Notes: generated by a model not told the origin, from the letters alone. Counted from the first letter of the stretch, positions 28,539 to 39,000 are shown. The stretch: DNA of 64,000 bases from Bradyrhizobium sp. CB2312 (GCF_029714425.1 NZ_CP121668.1:6903501-6967500), one strand, 5' to 3'. Program-made: numbers and translations.

Positions 28539-29639
28539 ATGAGATCCAAACCCGCCAAACCATCCGAGAACCTGCTGGACGAATTGCAGGCTGCACTCTC
28601 GCACGGCACCGTCGCGCGCCGGGTCGAGACACTGCGCCGCGTCACCGATCTCTTCGTGGGCAACGCGGTGGACTATTCCGACGAGCATGTCCGCGTGTTC
28701 GACGACGTATTCCAGTGCCTGATCGAGCAGATCGAGACCTCGGCGCGAGCGCTGCTCGCCGAGCGCCTCGCACCGATCGCGGCCGCGCCGCCAAAAATCA
28801 TCCGCACGCTCGCGCTCGACGAGGTCATCGAGGTCGCAGGCCCCGTGCTGTCGAAATCGGAACGGCTCGACGAGACCACCTTGCTCGAGATCGCGCGCAC
28901 CAGGGGCCAGGCGCATCTCAAGGCGATCTCGCTCCGTCGCGTGCTGTCGGAAGCGTTGACCGACCTGCTGGTGACGCGCGGCAACGACGACGTGGTGCGG
29001 TCGACCGCCAGCAATCCCGGCGCGCAGCTTTCCGAGGGAAGCCTCATCGACCTCCTCACCCGTGCCGAGCGCGACGACGATCTCGCCACCTGCATCGGAC
29101 TGCGGCCCGATTTGCCGCGCCATCACTATCTGAAGCTGGTCGCGAAAGCCTCCTTGAGCGTGCGCAGGAAGCTGGAGGCTGCCCATCCCGAGCTTGCGAA
29201 CGAAGTCTCGAGCGTGGTGCAGGAAGCGGCCCAGCGGGTCCGCGCGGCCGCCATGACGAGGCAAACGGAGATGGCGCGCGCGCTGGTGAGGTCGCTGCAC
29301 GAGGACGGCCGCCTCAGCGAATTCCAGGTCACCGCCTTCGCCGAGCAGGGCAAGTTCGACGAGACCAATGCCGGGCTCGCGGCGCTTGCGGGCGTCGCGG
29401 TCGAGACCGCCGAAAACATGATGATCGAGAGCCGCACCGAGGGCGTGATGATCCTCGCCAAGGTCGCCGGCATGCAATGGTCGAGCGTGCGCGCCATCAT
29501 CGCCATGCGCGAGAAGCTCTCCGGCGGTTCGCAGACCGACATGCTGACGCTGCGCGACACCTACGAGGCGCTGCGCTCATCGACCGCGCAGCAGGTGCTG
29601 CGCTTCCACCGCATGCAGAGCACGACGCCGGCGGTGTGA
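28539..29639 (+). CDS. DUF2336 domain protein
   Basis: 366 residues, all-helical and soluble. The family is frequent in alphaproteobacteria and has a repeat-like helical architecture; its function is unknown. Recognisable stretches are LLDELQAALSHGTVARRVET at the N-terminus and EIARTRGQAHLKAISLRRVL and ALTDLLVTRGNDDVVRSTAS in the middle. It sits directly after a diguanylate cyclase, which hints at signalling or motility control, but that is guilt by association. Confidence 0.82.
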   Translation: MRSKPAKPSENLLDELQAALSHGTVARRVETLRRVTDLFVGNAVDYSDEHVRVFDDVFQCLIEQIETSARALLAERLAPIAAAPPKIIRTLALDEVIEVAGPVLSKSERLDETTLLEIARTRGQAHLKAISLRRVLSEALTDLLVTRGNDDVVRSTASNPGAQLSEGSLIDLLTRAERDDDLATCIGLRPDLPRHHYLKLVAKASLSVRRKLEAAHPELANEVSSVVQEAAQRVRAAAMTRQTEMARALVRSLHEDGRLSEFQVTAFAEQGKFDETNAGLAALAGVAVETAENMMIESRTEGVMILAKVAGMQWSSVRAIIAMREKLSGGSQTDMLTLRDTYEALRSSTAQQVLRFHRMQSTTPAV

Positions 29640-29650
29640 AGCCGGTTCGT

Positions 29651-30289
29651 TTAGTATCGCAAGACTTTTGAACCGATGGCGGCGCCGATCGCGGTCACGA
29701 GCGCGGTCGCGATCGTGTACCAGGTCGCGACGAACATCGGCGAGTCGTCGGTGCAGTGCGAGGCATAGAGCGTGGCCGCAAGGCCGGCCGACACCAGGCC
29801 GGCGAGCGCACCGGCGAGCGCGGGACGCGACGGCGCGCCGTGGCGCAGGCCGAACAGCGCGCCCGCAAGCAGCGGCAGCGACATCGCGGGGATCGCCACC
29901 AGGCACACCCTGGAGTTCTTGCCCACCATGCGCATCGTCATCGGCATCGCCGGCGCCATCATCATCTCGCCGCCGATCGCGACCGCGAGCAGGCCGACGG
30001 GGAGCAGCAGCAGCCAGCCCCAGCCGCGCATCAGGGCCTCGGGCCGCGACAGATGCAGGCTGACGATGATCGCGGGGATTGCGAGCGACAGCGTGACCGC
30101 GAACTTCATGTCGAAGAACGGATTGTGCATGGCGGTCATGACGTCGGGCCGCACGCCGAGGAACGTCGCGAAGATCAGGATCGACAACGGCGCGGCCACC
30201 AGCAGCGCCATGGTCAGCACGGCGCCGACCTGCGGCGCGCGATGGGCGTTGTCGGCCGCGAGCGTGCGAATGAGTTGATCGGTATCCAT
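29651..30289 (-). CDS. nrsF: NrsF-type membrane anti-sigma factor (DUF1109)
   Basis: 212 residues with six predicted membrane helices. NrsF/DUF1109 proteins in Caulobacter and Bradyrhizobium hold SigF-type ECF factors inactive, and conserved cysteines have been proposed to sense stress. Two Cys are visible, in KNSRVCLVAIPAMSLPL and LYASHCTDDSPMFVATW. Its start lies 2 nt after the stop of the upstream sigma gene, so the two are coupled. Confidence 0.85.
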   Translation of the reverse strand: MDTDQLIRTLAADNAHRAPQVGAVLTMALLVAAPLSILIFATFLGVRPDVMTAMHNPFFDMKFAVTLSLAIPAIIVSLHLSRPEALMRGWGWLLLLPVGLLAVAIGGEMMMAPAMPMTMRMVGKNSRVCLVAIPAMSLPLLAGALFGLRHGAPSRPALAGALAGLVSAGLAATLYASHCTDDSPMFVATWYTIATALVTAIGAAIGSKVLRY

Positions 30290-30291
30290 GA

Positions 30292-30837
30292 CTAATGGTC
30301 TCGCAGTTTGGCAGTCAGCGCCGCAAGTCCGCGATGCAGCGCGACCCGCACCGCACCTTCGCTCATCGAAAACTTCGCCGCCGTATCCTTGATCGAGGCG
30401 GCATCGACCGCGATCGACTGCAACACCTCGCGCTGGCGCTGCGGCAGCGTGCCCAACTGCGCGGCGACCTCGCCCGCCGACGCCGTTTCCTGCGGCGCCT
30501 CGCCCGGCAAGGTCTCGGCGAAATCGTCGATGTTGACGAAGACGCGCCTGCCGCGCCGGCGCAGCGCGTCGATCAGCTTGTTGCGGCCGATCGCGAACAG
30601 CCAGGGCGCGAAGGGGGCTTCGCTGTCCCAGGTGTGCCGCTTCAGATGCACCGCCAACAGAATCTCCTGCACGATATCCTCGGCCTGGTCGGGGGGCTGC
30701 CCGGCCCGCGCCAGGCCCCGCCTCGCGGCGGCGCGCAGCACCGGCGTGACCGCCTTCAACAGGCGATGATACGCCGCATCATCGCCAGCCATGGCCGACC
30801 GCATCAGGTCGGTCCATTCGTCCTCACGTCCGCGCAC
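30292..30837 (-). CDS. ECF sigma factor paired with NrsF
   Basis: 181 residues. Region 2 is PPDQAEDIVQEILLAVHLKR and PFAPWLFAIGRNKLIDALRR; region 4 is LPQRQREVLQSIAVDAASIK and FSMSEGAVRVALHRGL. The pairing with a DUF1109 gene suggests the SigF-like group that responds to oxidative or metal stress. The start is GTG 30837 with TGAGGG just upstream. An 18-bp perfect palindrome lies 57-74 nt upstream of the start. Confidence 0.9.
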   Translation of the reverse strand: MRGREDEWTDLMRSAMAGDDAAYHRLLKAVTPVLRAAARRGLARAGQPPDQAEDIVQEILLAVHLKRHTWDSEAPFAPWLFAIGRNKLIDALRRRGRRVFVNIDDFAETLPGEAPQETASAGEVAAQLGTLPQRQREVLQSIAVDAASIKDTAAKFSMSEGAVRVALHRGLAALTAKLRDH

Positions 30838-30893
30838 GCGCCCTCACCATGCAATTCGGCCGCTCTTTCAATTTGTTACGCGGGCTCCTGCCT

Positions 30894-30911
30894 GATCACG
30901 AATTCGTGATC
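30894..30911. promoter_or_regulatory. 18-bp perfect palindrome upstream of the sigma/nrsF genes
   Basis: GATCACGAATTCGTGATC is fully symmetric with no spacer. It lies 57-74 nt before the sigma gene start on the minus strand, where an operator would be expected. The binding protein is unknown. Confidence 0.5.
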
Positions 30912-31123
30912 TGCACCCGACCGCGTTGCCGAAAGGGCCGAAAAAGTCTGCGACGGCTCATAACACCGATCGGCCCGTCCCGCATCCAGCGGCCGGCCGC
31001 GAGGAACCGGATTGCCCCGTTTTCGCCCGGTGTAGCCCGAAGATTCCCACTTTCTGCCCCGCTGTGGTCACGCCCCGGCGTCTCTGTTCGTCCCGGGATG
31101 GGTGGATTGGGGAGATCGTCAAC

Positions 31124-31783
31124 ATGATGAAAGCCAGCGGGCGCGCTGCCCTGATTCTTCTGGCCGGGCTTTTCCTGCTGTTCGGAGGCGTTGCGCAGGC
31201 AGCACCGAACGAGGCTGCGAGCAGCAAATCGGACAGCGCCGGCAAACAGGCCGACGCGGACAAGCCAAGCAAGCACCGGCGCCACTATTCTCGCCGCAGC
31301 AGCAGCAAGACGGCGGAGAAGTCCTCAGACGACAAGGCCGCCAAGACGGACGCGACGAAGACCGACGAGGCGAAGGCCAATGCCGACGTGCCGGCATCCC
31401 GCCAGATGCCGCAGCAGGTCGCCAACGCCCGTGCCCAGCTCGCCGCCGCCGACACGCCGACGGCAGCCGCGGCCACCGCGATGACGGGCCGCGCCAACGA
31501 CAACGTCCAGGCCGCGGCCGACGCTCCCGCCGCCTCGGACGCCGAGAGCCAGGTCGTCGCACCCGACCAGCTCAACGATCTCGATCGCGCCCTGCCACAG
31601 GACAACCCGCCGGCGCAGAAGGCGGTGATTGCCGCAACCGACGCGCAGCCGCGGCCGGCGCCCGTGATGGCGAGCAGCCAGCAGACCTCGGCCTGGGACC
31701 AGAGCTCCCTGATCGGCAAGATCTTCATCGGCGTCGGCACGCTGCTGACGCTCGCCTCCGCCGCGCGCATGTTCATGGCTTAA
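31124..31783 (+). CDS. Exported or membrane-anchored low-complexity protein, unknown function
   Basis: 219 residues, not recognised. It has a signal peptide (AALILLAGLFLLFGGVAQAA), a Lys/Ser/Asp/Thr-rich disordered region with a basic KHRRHYSRRSSSK patch, an Ala-rich centre and a C-terminal hydrophobic helix (LIGKIFIGVGTLLTLASAAR). The composition suggests an anchored periplasmic linker. Start ATG 31124 has GGGGAG about 9 nt upstream; the longer frame to 30926 lacks support. Confidence 0.65.
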   Translation: MMKASGRAALILLAGLFLLFGGVAQAAPNEAASSKSDSAGKQADADKPSKHRRHYSRRSSSKTAEKSSDDKAAKTDATKTDEAKANADVPASRQMPQQVANARAQLAAADTPTAAAATAMTGRANDNVQAAADAPAASDAESQVVAPDQLNDLDRALPQDNPPAQKAVIAATDAQPRPAPVMASSQQTSAWDQSSLIGKIFIGVGTLLTLASAARMFMA

Positions 31784-31917
31784 GAAGAACCTCCGCGCCC
31801 GGGATACGCGTCTTGCGGCGTGTTCCGGGCGACCTTTGTTCGGGCGGCCTTCAGGCCCCTTGAAGGCATCCGCGCGAGCGGGCACATTGCCCGCCCAATC
31901 AAACGCGTGGGTGGAGC

Positions 31918-32697
31918 ATGAGCACGTTCGAACACATCATCGTCGAAAGCCAGGGCGCGGTCGGCATCGTCAAGCTGAACCGGCCGAAGATGCTCAACGC
32001 GCTCTCCTTCGGCGTCTTCCGCGAGATTGCCGCGGCCGTCGACGATCTCGAGGCCGATGACGCCATCGGCTGTATCGTCGTGACCGGCAGCGAGAAGGCC
32101 TTTGCCGCCGGCGCCGACATCAAGGAGATGCAGCCGAAGGGCTTCATCGACATGTTCTCGGAAGACTTCGCCGCGATCGGCGGCGACCGCGTCGCGCGTT
32201 GCCGCAAGCCGACGATCGCCGCCGTCGCAGGCTATGCGCTCGGCGGCGGCTGCGAGCTCGCCATGATGTGCGACATCATCATCGCCGCCGACACCGCCAA
32301 ATTCGGCCAGCCCGAAATCACGCTCGGCACCATTCCCGGCATCGGCGGCACCCAGCGCCTGACCCGGGCCATCGGCAAGTCCAAGGCGATGGATCTCTGC
32401 CTCACCGGCCGCATGATGGATGCGGCGGAAGCCGAGCGCTCAGGCCTCGTCAGCCGCATCGTGCCGGCCGACAAGCTGATGGACGAAGTCATGGCCGCCG
32501 CCGAGAAGATCGCCGCGATGTCGCGCCCTGCCGCCGCGATGGCCAAGGAAGCGGTGAACCGCGCCTTCGAGACCACGCTCGCGGAGGGCATGAGCGTCGA
32601 GCGCAACCTGTTCCACGCGACCTTCGCGCTGGAGGACCGCTCCGAGGGCATGGCCGCGTTCATCGAGAAGCGCAAGCCGGTGAACAAGAACCGGTAA
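31918..32697 (+). CDS. Enoyl-CoA hydratase
   Basis: 259 residues of the crotonase family, hydrating trans-2-enoyl-CoA during fatty-acid beta-oxidation. The oxyanion-hole segment [13 protein letters not shown] (about residue 60) and the [15 protein letters not shown] block are intact, as is [18 protein letters not shown] with the catalytic Glu region. The short-chain PaaF/FadB1-like branch is likely. It is flanked by unrelated genes. Confidence 0.92.
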   Translation: MSTFEHIIVESQGAVGIVKLNRPKMLNALSFGVFREIAAAVDDLEADDAIGCIVVTGSEKAFAAGADIKEMQPKGFIDMFSEDFAAIGGDRVARCRKPTIAAVAGYALGGGCELAMMCDIIIAADTAKFGQPEITLGTIPGIGGTQRLTRAIGKSKAMDLCLTGRMMDAAEAERSGLVSRIVPADKLMDEVMAAAEKIAAMSRPAAAMAKEAVNRAFETTLAEGMSVERNLFHATFALEDRSEGMAAFIEKRKPVNKNR

Positions 32698-32886
32698 GTG
32701 CAAGCGAACGGTCAGGCTGGTGTAAGGCTCTGGTGCTGATCCGCAAAAATGCTGTGACGCACCTGCAACAAGCACGGAATAGATGGGGGTTTCCCCCGCG
32801 GCAGTTTGCCTGCGGGACCTCGGCTGGTTAAACAGTTAAGAGGGCCGCCGTCGGCGGGGGCGGACAGCCGGGGTTTGCGGGATTTC

Positions 32887-34317
32887 ATGATTGGGCGTGC
32901 CGCCAGAGCTGGTCGCGTGATGACGCGGCATCGATCGGGCGTGGGTCCTGTGCTTGCGACATGGACCGCGCTGGTGCTTTGCTGCGCCCTGCCCGCGGCT
33001 GCGTCGGCAGAAGCCCTGCCAGAGGCATTGGCAAAAGCCTACCAGACCAACCCGCAGCTCAACGCCGAGCGCGCCCGCCAGCGCGCGACCGACGAGAACG
33101 TGCCGCAGGCGCTGGCCGGGTACCGGCCGCAACTCGTGGCGAGCCTCAGCGCCGGCCTGCAATCGGTGCGCAATCTTCTGCCCAACAACACCATCCAGAC
33201 CGCCGATCTGAAGCCGTGGACCATCGGCGTCACGGTGACGCAGACGCTGTTCAACGGCTTCCGCACCGCCAACAATGTGCGGGCCGCTGAACTCCAGGTG
33301 CAGTCGGGCCGCGAGGCGCTGCGCAATGTCGGCCAGGGCGTGCTGCTCGACGCCGTCACCGCCTACACCAACGTGCTGGCAAACCAGTCGCTGGTCGAGG
33401 CGCAGCGCTCCAACGTCGCTTTCCTGCGCGAGACGCTCGCGGTCACGCAGCGCCGTCTCAACGCCGGCGACGTCACTCCGACCGATACCGCGCAGGCCGA
33501 AGCCCGTCTCAACCGCGGCCTTGCCGATCTCAACGCCGCCGAAGTCGCGCTCGCGATCAGCCAGGCGACTTATGCCCAGGTGATCGGCAATCCGCCGTCG
33601 CAGCTGAAGCCCGCCGAAGTGGTCGATCGCTATCTGCCGAAGAGCCGCGAGGACTCGATGACGATGGCCATCCGCCAGCATCCGGCGGTGATGGCCGCTG
33701 GCTTCGACGTCGATGTCGCGTCCACCAACATCCGTGTCGCCGAGGGCGCGCTGCTGCCGAGCGCCAGCGTCCAGGGCAGCGCCAGCAAAAGCCGGGACAG
33801 CGACCCGACGCTCGGCACCTTCGCAACCGACCAAGCCTCGATCGTCGCCAATGTCACCGCGCCGATCTATGACGGCGGACAGGCCGCCTCGCAGACTCGG
33901 CAGGCCAAGGAGGTCTCGGCGCAGAGCCGGCTCGTGCTCGACCAGGTGCGCAACCAGGCGCGCACCGCCGCCGTCAGCGCGTGGGTTGCGAACGAAGGTG
34001 CCAAGATCGCGGTCTCCGCTTCGGAGTCCGAGGTGAAGGCGGCAACCGTCGCGCTCCAGGGCGTGCAGCGCGAGGCCGCCGGCGGACAGCGCACGACGGT
34101 CGACGTCTTGAACTCGCAGGCGGACCTGATCCAGGCCAAGGCCCGCCTGATCGGCGCGCAGCGCGACCGCGTGATCGCCTCCTATACCCTGCTCAGCGCC
34201 GTCGGCCATCTCGACGTCAAGACCTTGAGCCTGAACACGCCGGACTATCTGCCCGAGGTGCACTACCAGCAGGTCCGCGACGCTTGGCACGGCCTGCGCA
34301 CGCCGTCGGGGCAGTAA
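32887..34317 (+). CDS. TolC-family outer membrane efflux/secretion channel
   Basis: About 476 residues. A signal peptide (LATWTALVLCCALPAAASAE) precedes two structural repeats typical of TolC. Visible marks are LPEALAKAYQTNPQLNAERA at the start of the first repeat, GVTVTQTLFNGFRTANNVRA, and NVTAPIYDGGQAASQTRQAK in the second. It forms a trimeric tunnel used by type I secretion or RND pumps. The start is uncertain: ATG 32887 or ATG 32920 both give a sensible signal peptide. An RND pump operon lacking its own channel lies about 1.7 kb downstream. Confidence 0.88.
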   Translation: MIGRAARAGRVMTRHRSGVGPVLATWTALVLCCALPAAASAEALPEALAKAYQTNPQLNAERARQRATDENVPQALAGYRPQLVASLSAGLQSVRNLLPNNTIQTADLKPWTIGVTVTQTLFNGFRTANNVRAAELQVQSGREALRNVGQGVLLDAVTAYTNVLANQSLVEAQRSNVAFLRETLAVTQRRLNAGDVTPTDTAQAEARLNRGLADLNAAEVALAISQATYAQVIGNPPSQLKPAEVVDRYLPKSREDSMTMAIRQHPAVMAAGFDVDVASTNIRVAEGALLPSASVQGSASKSRDSDPTLGTFATDQASIVANVTAPIYDGGQAASQTRQAKEVSAQSRLVLDQVRNQARTAAVSAWVANEGAKIAVSASESEVKAATVALQGVQREAAGGQRTTVDVLNSQADLIQAKARLIGAQRDRVIASYTLLSAVGHLDVKTLSLNTPDYLPEVHYQQVRDAWHGLRTPSGQ

Positions 34318-34339
34318 TCTCAATCTTCTCGCGGGTGCC

Positions 34340-34897
34340 ATGAACAGCCGCCGCATCCATCTGATGGGAGCTTCGGGCTCCGGCGTGACGACGCTCGGTC
34401 GTGCTCTCGCGGGCCGGCTTGCGCTGCCGCATCACGACAGCGATGACTATTTCTGGCTGCCGACCGTGCCGCCCTATCAGACGACGCGCCCGGCCGCCGA
34501 GCGCCTGCGCCTGATGCGCGAGATGTTCCTGCCGCGTCACGACTGGGTGCTGAGCGGGTCCATCACGGGCTGGGGCGAGGAGCTCGTCTCGTACTTCGAT
34601 CTGGTCGTCTTCGTGACCACGCCGCGCGAGCTCCGGCTGAAGCGATTGCGCGCCCGCGAGGCCGCTCATTTTGGTGCCGATGCCGTCGCGCCGGGCGGCT
34701 GGCGCCATGCCGAGACTGAAGACTTCGTCGAATGGGCCTCGCACTACGAAGCCGGCGATCGCGAGGGCCGCAATCTCGCAAAGCATGAAGCCTGGCTCTC
34801 CGGCCTGCCCTGCCCGGTCGTGCGCGTTGACGGCTCACGCCCGCTTGCGGACCTCGTCGAGCAGCTATGCAGCGAAACGGAGCGGCTCCCGGGCTGA
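34340..34897 (+). CDS. P-loop kinase-like protein with an altered Walker A motif
   Basis: 185 residues, similar to small adenylate-kinase-like NTPases (FlaR/AAA_17-like). The N-terminal loop is LMGASGSGVTTLGRALA: the Walker A Lys is Val16, whereas the Gly and Thr residues are kept. The later DHDSDDYFW-like segment (HHDSDDYFWLPTVPPYQ) and VLSGSITGWGEEL resemble substrate-binding parts of shikimate- or adenylate-kinase relatives. Nucleotide phosphotransfer may be lost or use another residue. No substrate can be assigned. Confidence 0.7.
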   Translation: MNSRRIHLMGASGSGVTTLGRALAGRLALPHHDSDDYFWLPTVPPYQTTRPAAERLRLMREMFLPRHDWVLSGSITGWGEELVSYFDLVVFVTTPRELRLKRLRAREAAHFGADAVAPGGWRHAETEDFVEWASHYEAGDREGRNLAKHEAWLSGLPCPVVRVDGSRPLADLVEQLCSETERLPG

Positions 34898-34946
34898 TGT
34901 GATATCGTCTCGTACGGCCTCAAAAAACAAATCAGGGAGAGAAACC

Positions 34947-35909
34947 GTGCTTAACCGACGCAGCGTCCTGCTTGCCTCCCTCGCCGCCGGAGTAGCCATG
35001 ACCAACAGAGCCCACGCCCGGGCCGCGCAGCCCGCGACGCCGGTCAATTTCGACGTCCCGCCGCAGGCCTGCGACTGCCACACCCACATCCACGGCGCTG
35101 TCGAGAAGTTTCCGTTCTTCGCCGGGCGCGTCTACACGCCCGAGCCGGCCTCGCCCGAGGAGATGGCCGCACTGCACAAAGCGCTGCATATCGAACGCGT
35201 GGTGATCGTCACCCCCAGCGTCTACGGCACCGACAATTCATCGACCCTGTTCGGCATGAAGGCACGCGGCGCGAATGCGCGCGGCGTCGCGGTGATCGAC
35301 GACAAGACGCCGGAGAGCGCGCTCGACACGATGCATCAGGACGGCTTCCGCGGCGTCCGCCTCAATCTGGCGACCGGCGGCGTCAATGACCCCAATGTCG
35401 GCCGCCCCCGCTTCACCGCCGCAGTCGAGCGCATGAAGGCGCGCGGCTGGCACGTGCAGCTCTACACCACGCTGGCCATGATCTCGGCGATCAAGGACCT
35501 CGTCGAGACGGCGCCGGTGCCAGTCGTGTTCGACCATTTCGGCGGGCTCGAGGCCCCACTGGGCCTGGAGCAGCCGGGCTTCTCCGATCTCGTCGCCCTG
35601 GTGAAGTCCGGCAAGGCCTATGTGAAGATCTCCGGCGCCTACCGGTCGTCGAAGCTCGCGCCCGATTATCAGGACATGGTGCCATACGCGCAGGCGCTGA
35701 TCGCCGCGAACGCGGATCGCATCGTCTGGGGCACCGACTGGCCGCATCCGGATTCGAGCCGCGTCGAGGGGCGCAAAGCCACCGACATCGCGCCGCTCTA
35801 CCAGATCGACGACGGTGCCTTGCTCAACCAGCTCCCGGTGTGGGCGCCGGATGCGGGCGTGCGCAAGAAGATCCTGGTCGACAATCCGGCCCGGCTCTAC
35901 GGGTTCTAG
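34947..35909 (+). CDS. Exported amidohydrolase (PDC lactonase-like, amidohydrolase_2)
   Basis: 320 residues. A twin-arginine-like leader (LNRRSVLLASLAAGVAMTNR) precedes a TIM-barrel metal hydrolase domain starting at CDCHTHIHG. Other ligands are in VVFDHFGG and WGTDWPHPDSS. It resembles 2-pyrone-4,6-dicarboxylate hydrolase and related lactonases of aromatic catabolism, but the Tat leader is unusual for those cytoplasmic enzymes. Start GTG 34947 has AGGGAGA 6 nt upstream. A dispersed repeat begins directly after its TAG stop. Confidence 0.82.
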   Translation: MLNRRSVLLASLAAGVAMTNRAHARAAQPATPVNFDVPPQACDCHTHIHGAVEKFPFFAGRVYTPEPASPEEMAALHKALHIERVVIVTPSVYGTDNSSTLFGMKARGANARGVAVIDDKTPESALDTMHQDGFRGVRLNLATGGVNDPNVGRPRFTAAVERMKARGWHVQLYTTLAMISAIKDLVETAPVPVVFDHFGGLEAPLGLEQPGFSDLVALVKSGKAYVKISGAYRSSKLAPDYQDMVPYAQALIAANADRIVWGTDWPHPDSSRVEGRKATDIAPLYQIDDGALLNQLPVWAPDAGVRKKILVDNPARLYGF

Positions 35910-35956
35910 AGCATGATCCGGAAAAGTGCGCAGCGGTTTTCCGAAAAGATAATGCT
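35910..35956. repeat. 47-bp AGCATGAT repeat, copy 1 of 2
   Basis: Runs from AGCATGATCC to GATAATGCT around a core GAAAAGTGCGCAGCGGTTTT. It matches the reverse complement of the copy at 41992-42038 almost exactly. It starts immediately after the amidohydrolase stop codon. In one frame it encodes MIRKSAQRFSEKIML, which is a repeat product and not a gene. Confidence 0.8.
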
Positions 35957-36021
35957 CAAAAACCTAAAGCGCGATGACGATTCATCGCAATCTCATCGCG
36001 CTTTAGTTCGTCGGCCTGATC

Positions 36022-39000
36022 TCAGCGCGCGCGGCGCGAGAAGAAGGAGATCAGCACCGGCAAGGTCACCAGGATCACGACGGGCGCCAGCATCATGCCG
36101 GTGACGACCACGACCGCGAGCGGCTTCTGCACCTGCGAGCCGATGCCCTCCGACAGCGCCGCCGGCAGCAGGCCGACGCCGGCGACGACGCAGGTCATCA
36201 GCACGGGCCGGAGCTGCAATTCGCCGGTGCGCACCACGGCGCTCAAGCGGTCCATGCCCTCTTCGATCAACTGGTTGAACTGCGACAGGATGATGATGCC
36301 GTCCATCACGGCGATGCCGAACAGTGCGATGAAGCCGATCGCCGCGGAGACGCTGAACGCCGTGCCGGTGATCAACAAGCCCAGCACGCCGCCGAAGATC
36401 GCCATCGGGATCACGCTCATCGCCAGCAGCGTGTCGGTCATCGAGCCGAAATTGAACCAGAGCAGCACGCCGATCAGCGCCAGCGAGATCGGCACCACGA
36501 TCGACAGCCTCCGGATCGCATCCTGGAGGTTGCCGAACTCGCCGACCCATTCCATGTGCGAGCCGGGCGGCAGCTGCACCTGATCGGCGATCTTCTGCTG
36601 TGCCTCGCGGATCGCGCTGCCGAGGTCGCGCTCGCGCACCGAGAACTTGATCGGCAGATAGCGCTCCTGCTGCTCGCGATAGATGTAGGCCGCGCCGGAG
36701 ACGAGGCTGATGGTGGCGACCTCGCTCAAGGGGATCTGCGTGACGGTGCCGTTCGGCCCGGGCGCGCCGATGCGCAAATTCTGGATCGCCTCGGCGCTCC
36801 GGCGATATTCCGGCGCAAGGCGCACGATGATCGGGAAGTGGCGGTCGCTTCCGGGCTCATAGAGATCGCCCGCGGAGTCGCCGCCGATCGCGACCTTGAT
36901 CGTGGCGTTGATGTCGCCGGGCGCAAGGCCATAGCGCGCGGCTTTGGCACGGTCGATGTCGATCTGGATGGTCGGCTGCCCGAGCGAGGTGAACACCGCA
37001 AGGTCGGTGACGCCCTGCACGGTCGACAGCACCTGCTTGATCTTGTTGGCGGTGTCGGTGAGCGCCTGGAGATCGCTGCCGAACAGCTTGATCGAGTTCT
37101 CGCCCTTCACGCCGGAGACGGCTTCGGAGACGTTGTCCTGGAGATATTGCGAGAAGTTGAACTCGACGCCGGGGAAGCGGTCGTCGAGTTGCTTGAGCAG
37201 CTGCGCGGTCAGCTCTTCCTTGTCATGCGTGCCCGGCCACTGGCTCGCGGGCTTGAGCGGGGCGAAGAACTCGGCGTTGAAGAAGCCGGCGGCGTCGGTG
37301 CCGTCGTCGGGACGGCCGTGCTGCGACACCACGGATTCGACCTCGGGCCGGGCGCGGATCACCTTGCGCATCTCGTTGACGTAGGAATTGCCTTCCTGCA
37401 GCGAGATGGTCGGCGGCAGCGTGGCGCGGATCCAGAGATTGCCCTCTTCCAGCTTCGGCAGGAATTCGAGACCGAGCAGCCGGCTCAGCGCCACCGTCAT
37501 CAGCACGAGGCCGACCGCGGCGCCGAGGACGATGCTGCGGTTTGCGACCGCCCAATTCAGCACAGGCATGTAGAGCCGGTGCAGGATCTGCATGACCTTC
37601 GTCTCGGTTTCCTCGACATGTGCGGGCAGGATGATCGCTGACAGCGCCGGGGTGACGGTGAAGGTCGCAAGCAGGCCGCCGGCGAGCGCATAGGCATAAG
37701 TGCGCGCCATCGGCCCGAAGATGTTGCCTTCGACGCCTGACAGCGTGAACAGCGGGATGAACGCCGCGATGATGATCGCCGCGGCGAAGAAGATCGAGCG
37801 CGAGACGTCGGCGGCGGCGCTGAGGATGGCGTGGCTCTTCATGCCGAACAGCGTCTCGGACGACATGTGCTCGGTTTCCGACACCGGCGTCGTCTGCGTC
37901 AGGCGGCGGAAGATCGCCTCCACCATGATGACGGTGGCATCGACGATCAGGCCGAAATCGATGGCGCCGACCGAGAGCAGGTTCGCCGATTCCCCGCGCA
38001 GCACCAGGATGATCACCGCGAAGAACAGCGCGAACGGGATGGTGGCGCCGACGATCAGCGCGCTGCGGAGATCGCCGAGGAAGATCCATTGCAGCAGTAC
38101 GATCAGCAGGATGCCGACCACCATGTTGTGCAGCACGGTGTGGGTGGTGAGCTCGATCAGGTCGCCGCGGTCGTAGATGCGCTCGATGCGCACGCCCGGC
38201 GGCAGGATGCTGGAGTTGTTGATGGTTTGAACGAGCTGATGGACGCGCTTGATGGTTGGCGAGCTCTGCTCGCCGCGGCGCATCAGGACGATGCCCTGCA
38301 CGATGTCGTCGGAATCGTCGATGCCGGCGATGCCGAGGCGGGGCCTCTGCCCGACGGTGACGGTGGCGACGTCCTTGACCAGCACCGGATTGCCGTTGGT
38401 CTGGGCGATCATGGTGTTGGCGAGGTCGTCGATCGAGCGGATCAGGCCGACGCCGCGCACCACCGCCGATTGCTGGCCGATATTGACGGTGTTGCCGCCG
38501 ACATTGACGTTGGAATTGCTGACCGCCTGCAGCACTTGCGGCAGCGTCAGGCCATTGGCGACCAGCTTGTTGTTGTCGACCTGGAGCTCGTAGGTCTTGC
38601 TCTTGCCGCCCCAGCCCGTGACGTCGATCACGCCGGGTACGGCGCGGAAGCGGCGCTGGAGCACCCAGTCCTGGATGGTCTTGAGGTCGAGCACGCTGTA
38701 GTTCGGCGGGCCGACCAGACGGTAGCGGAAGATTTCGCCGATCGGGCTCAGCGGGGAGATCTGCGGCTGCACGTTGCCCGGCAGCGGCGCGAGCTGCGCC
38801 AGGCGGTTCAGGACCTGCTGCTGCGCCTCGTCATAGGTGTAGGCGAACGAGAACTGGAGTTTGACGTCGGAGAGGCCGTAGAGCGAGATGGTGCGGATGG
38901 TCGTGAGGTTCTTCAGACCCGCCACCTGGGTCTCGATCGGGATCGTGATGTAGCGCTCGATCTCCTCCGCCGACAGGCCCGGGCTCTGCGTCACGATATC

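Noticed and set aside
35913..36104. 63-residue frame starting MIRKSAQRFSEKIML
   Set aside because: The first 15 residues come from a dispersed repeat and the rest is antisense to the RND permease end.
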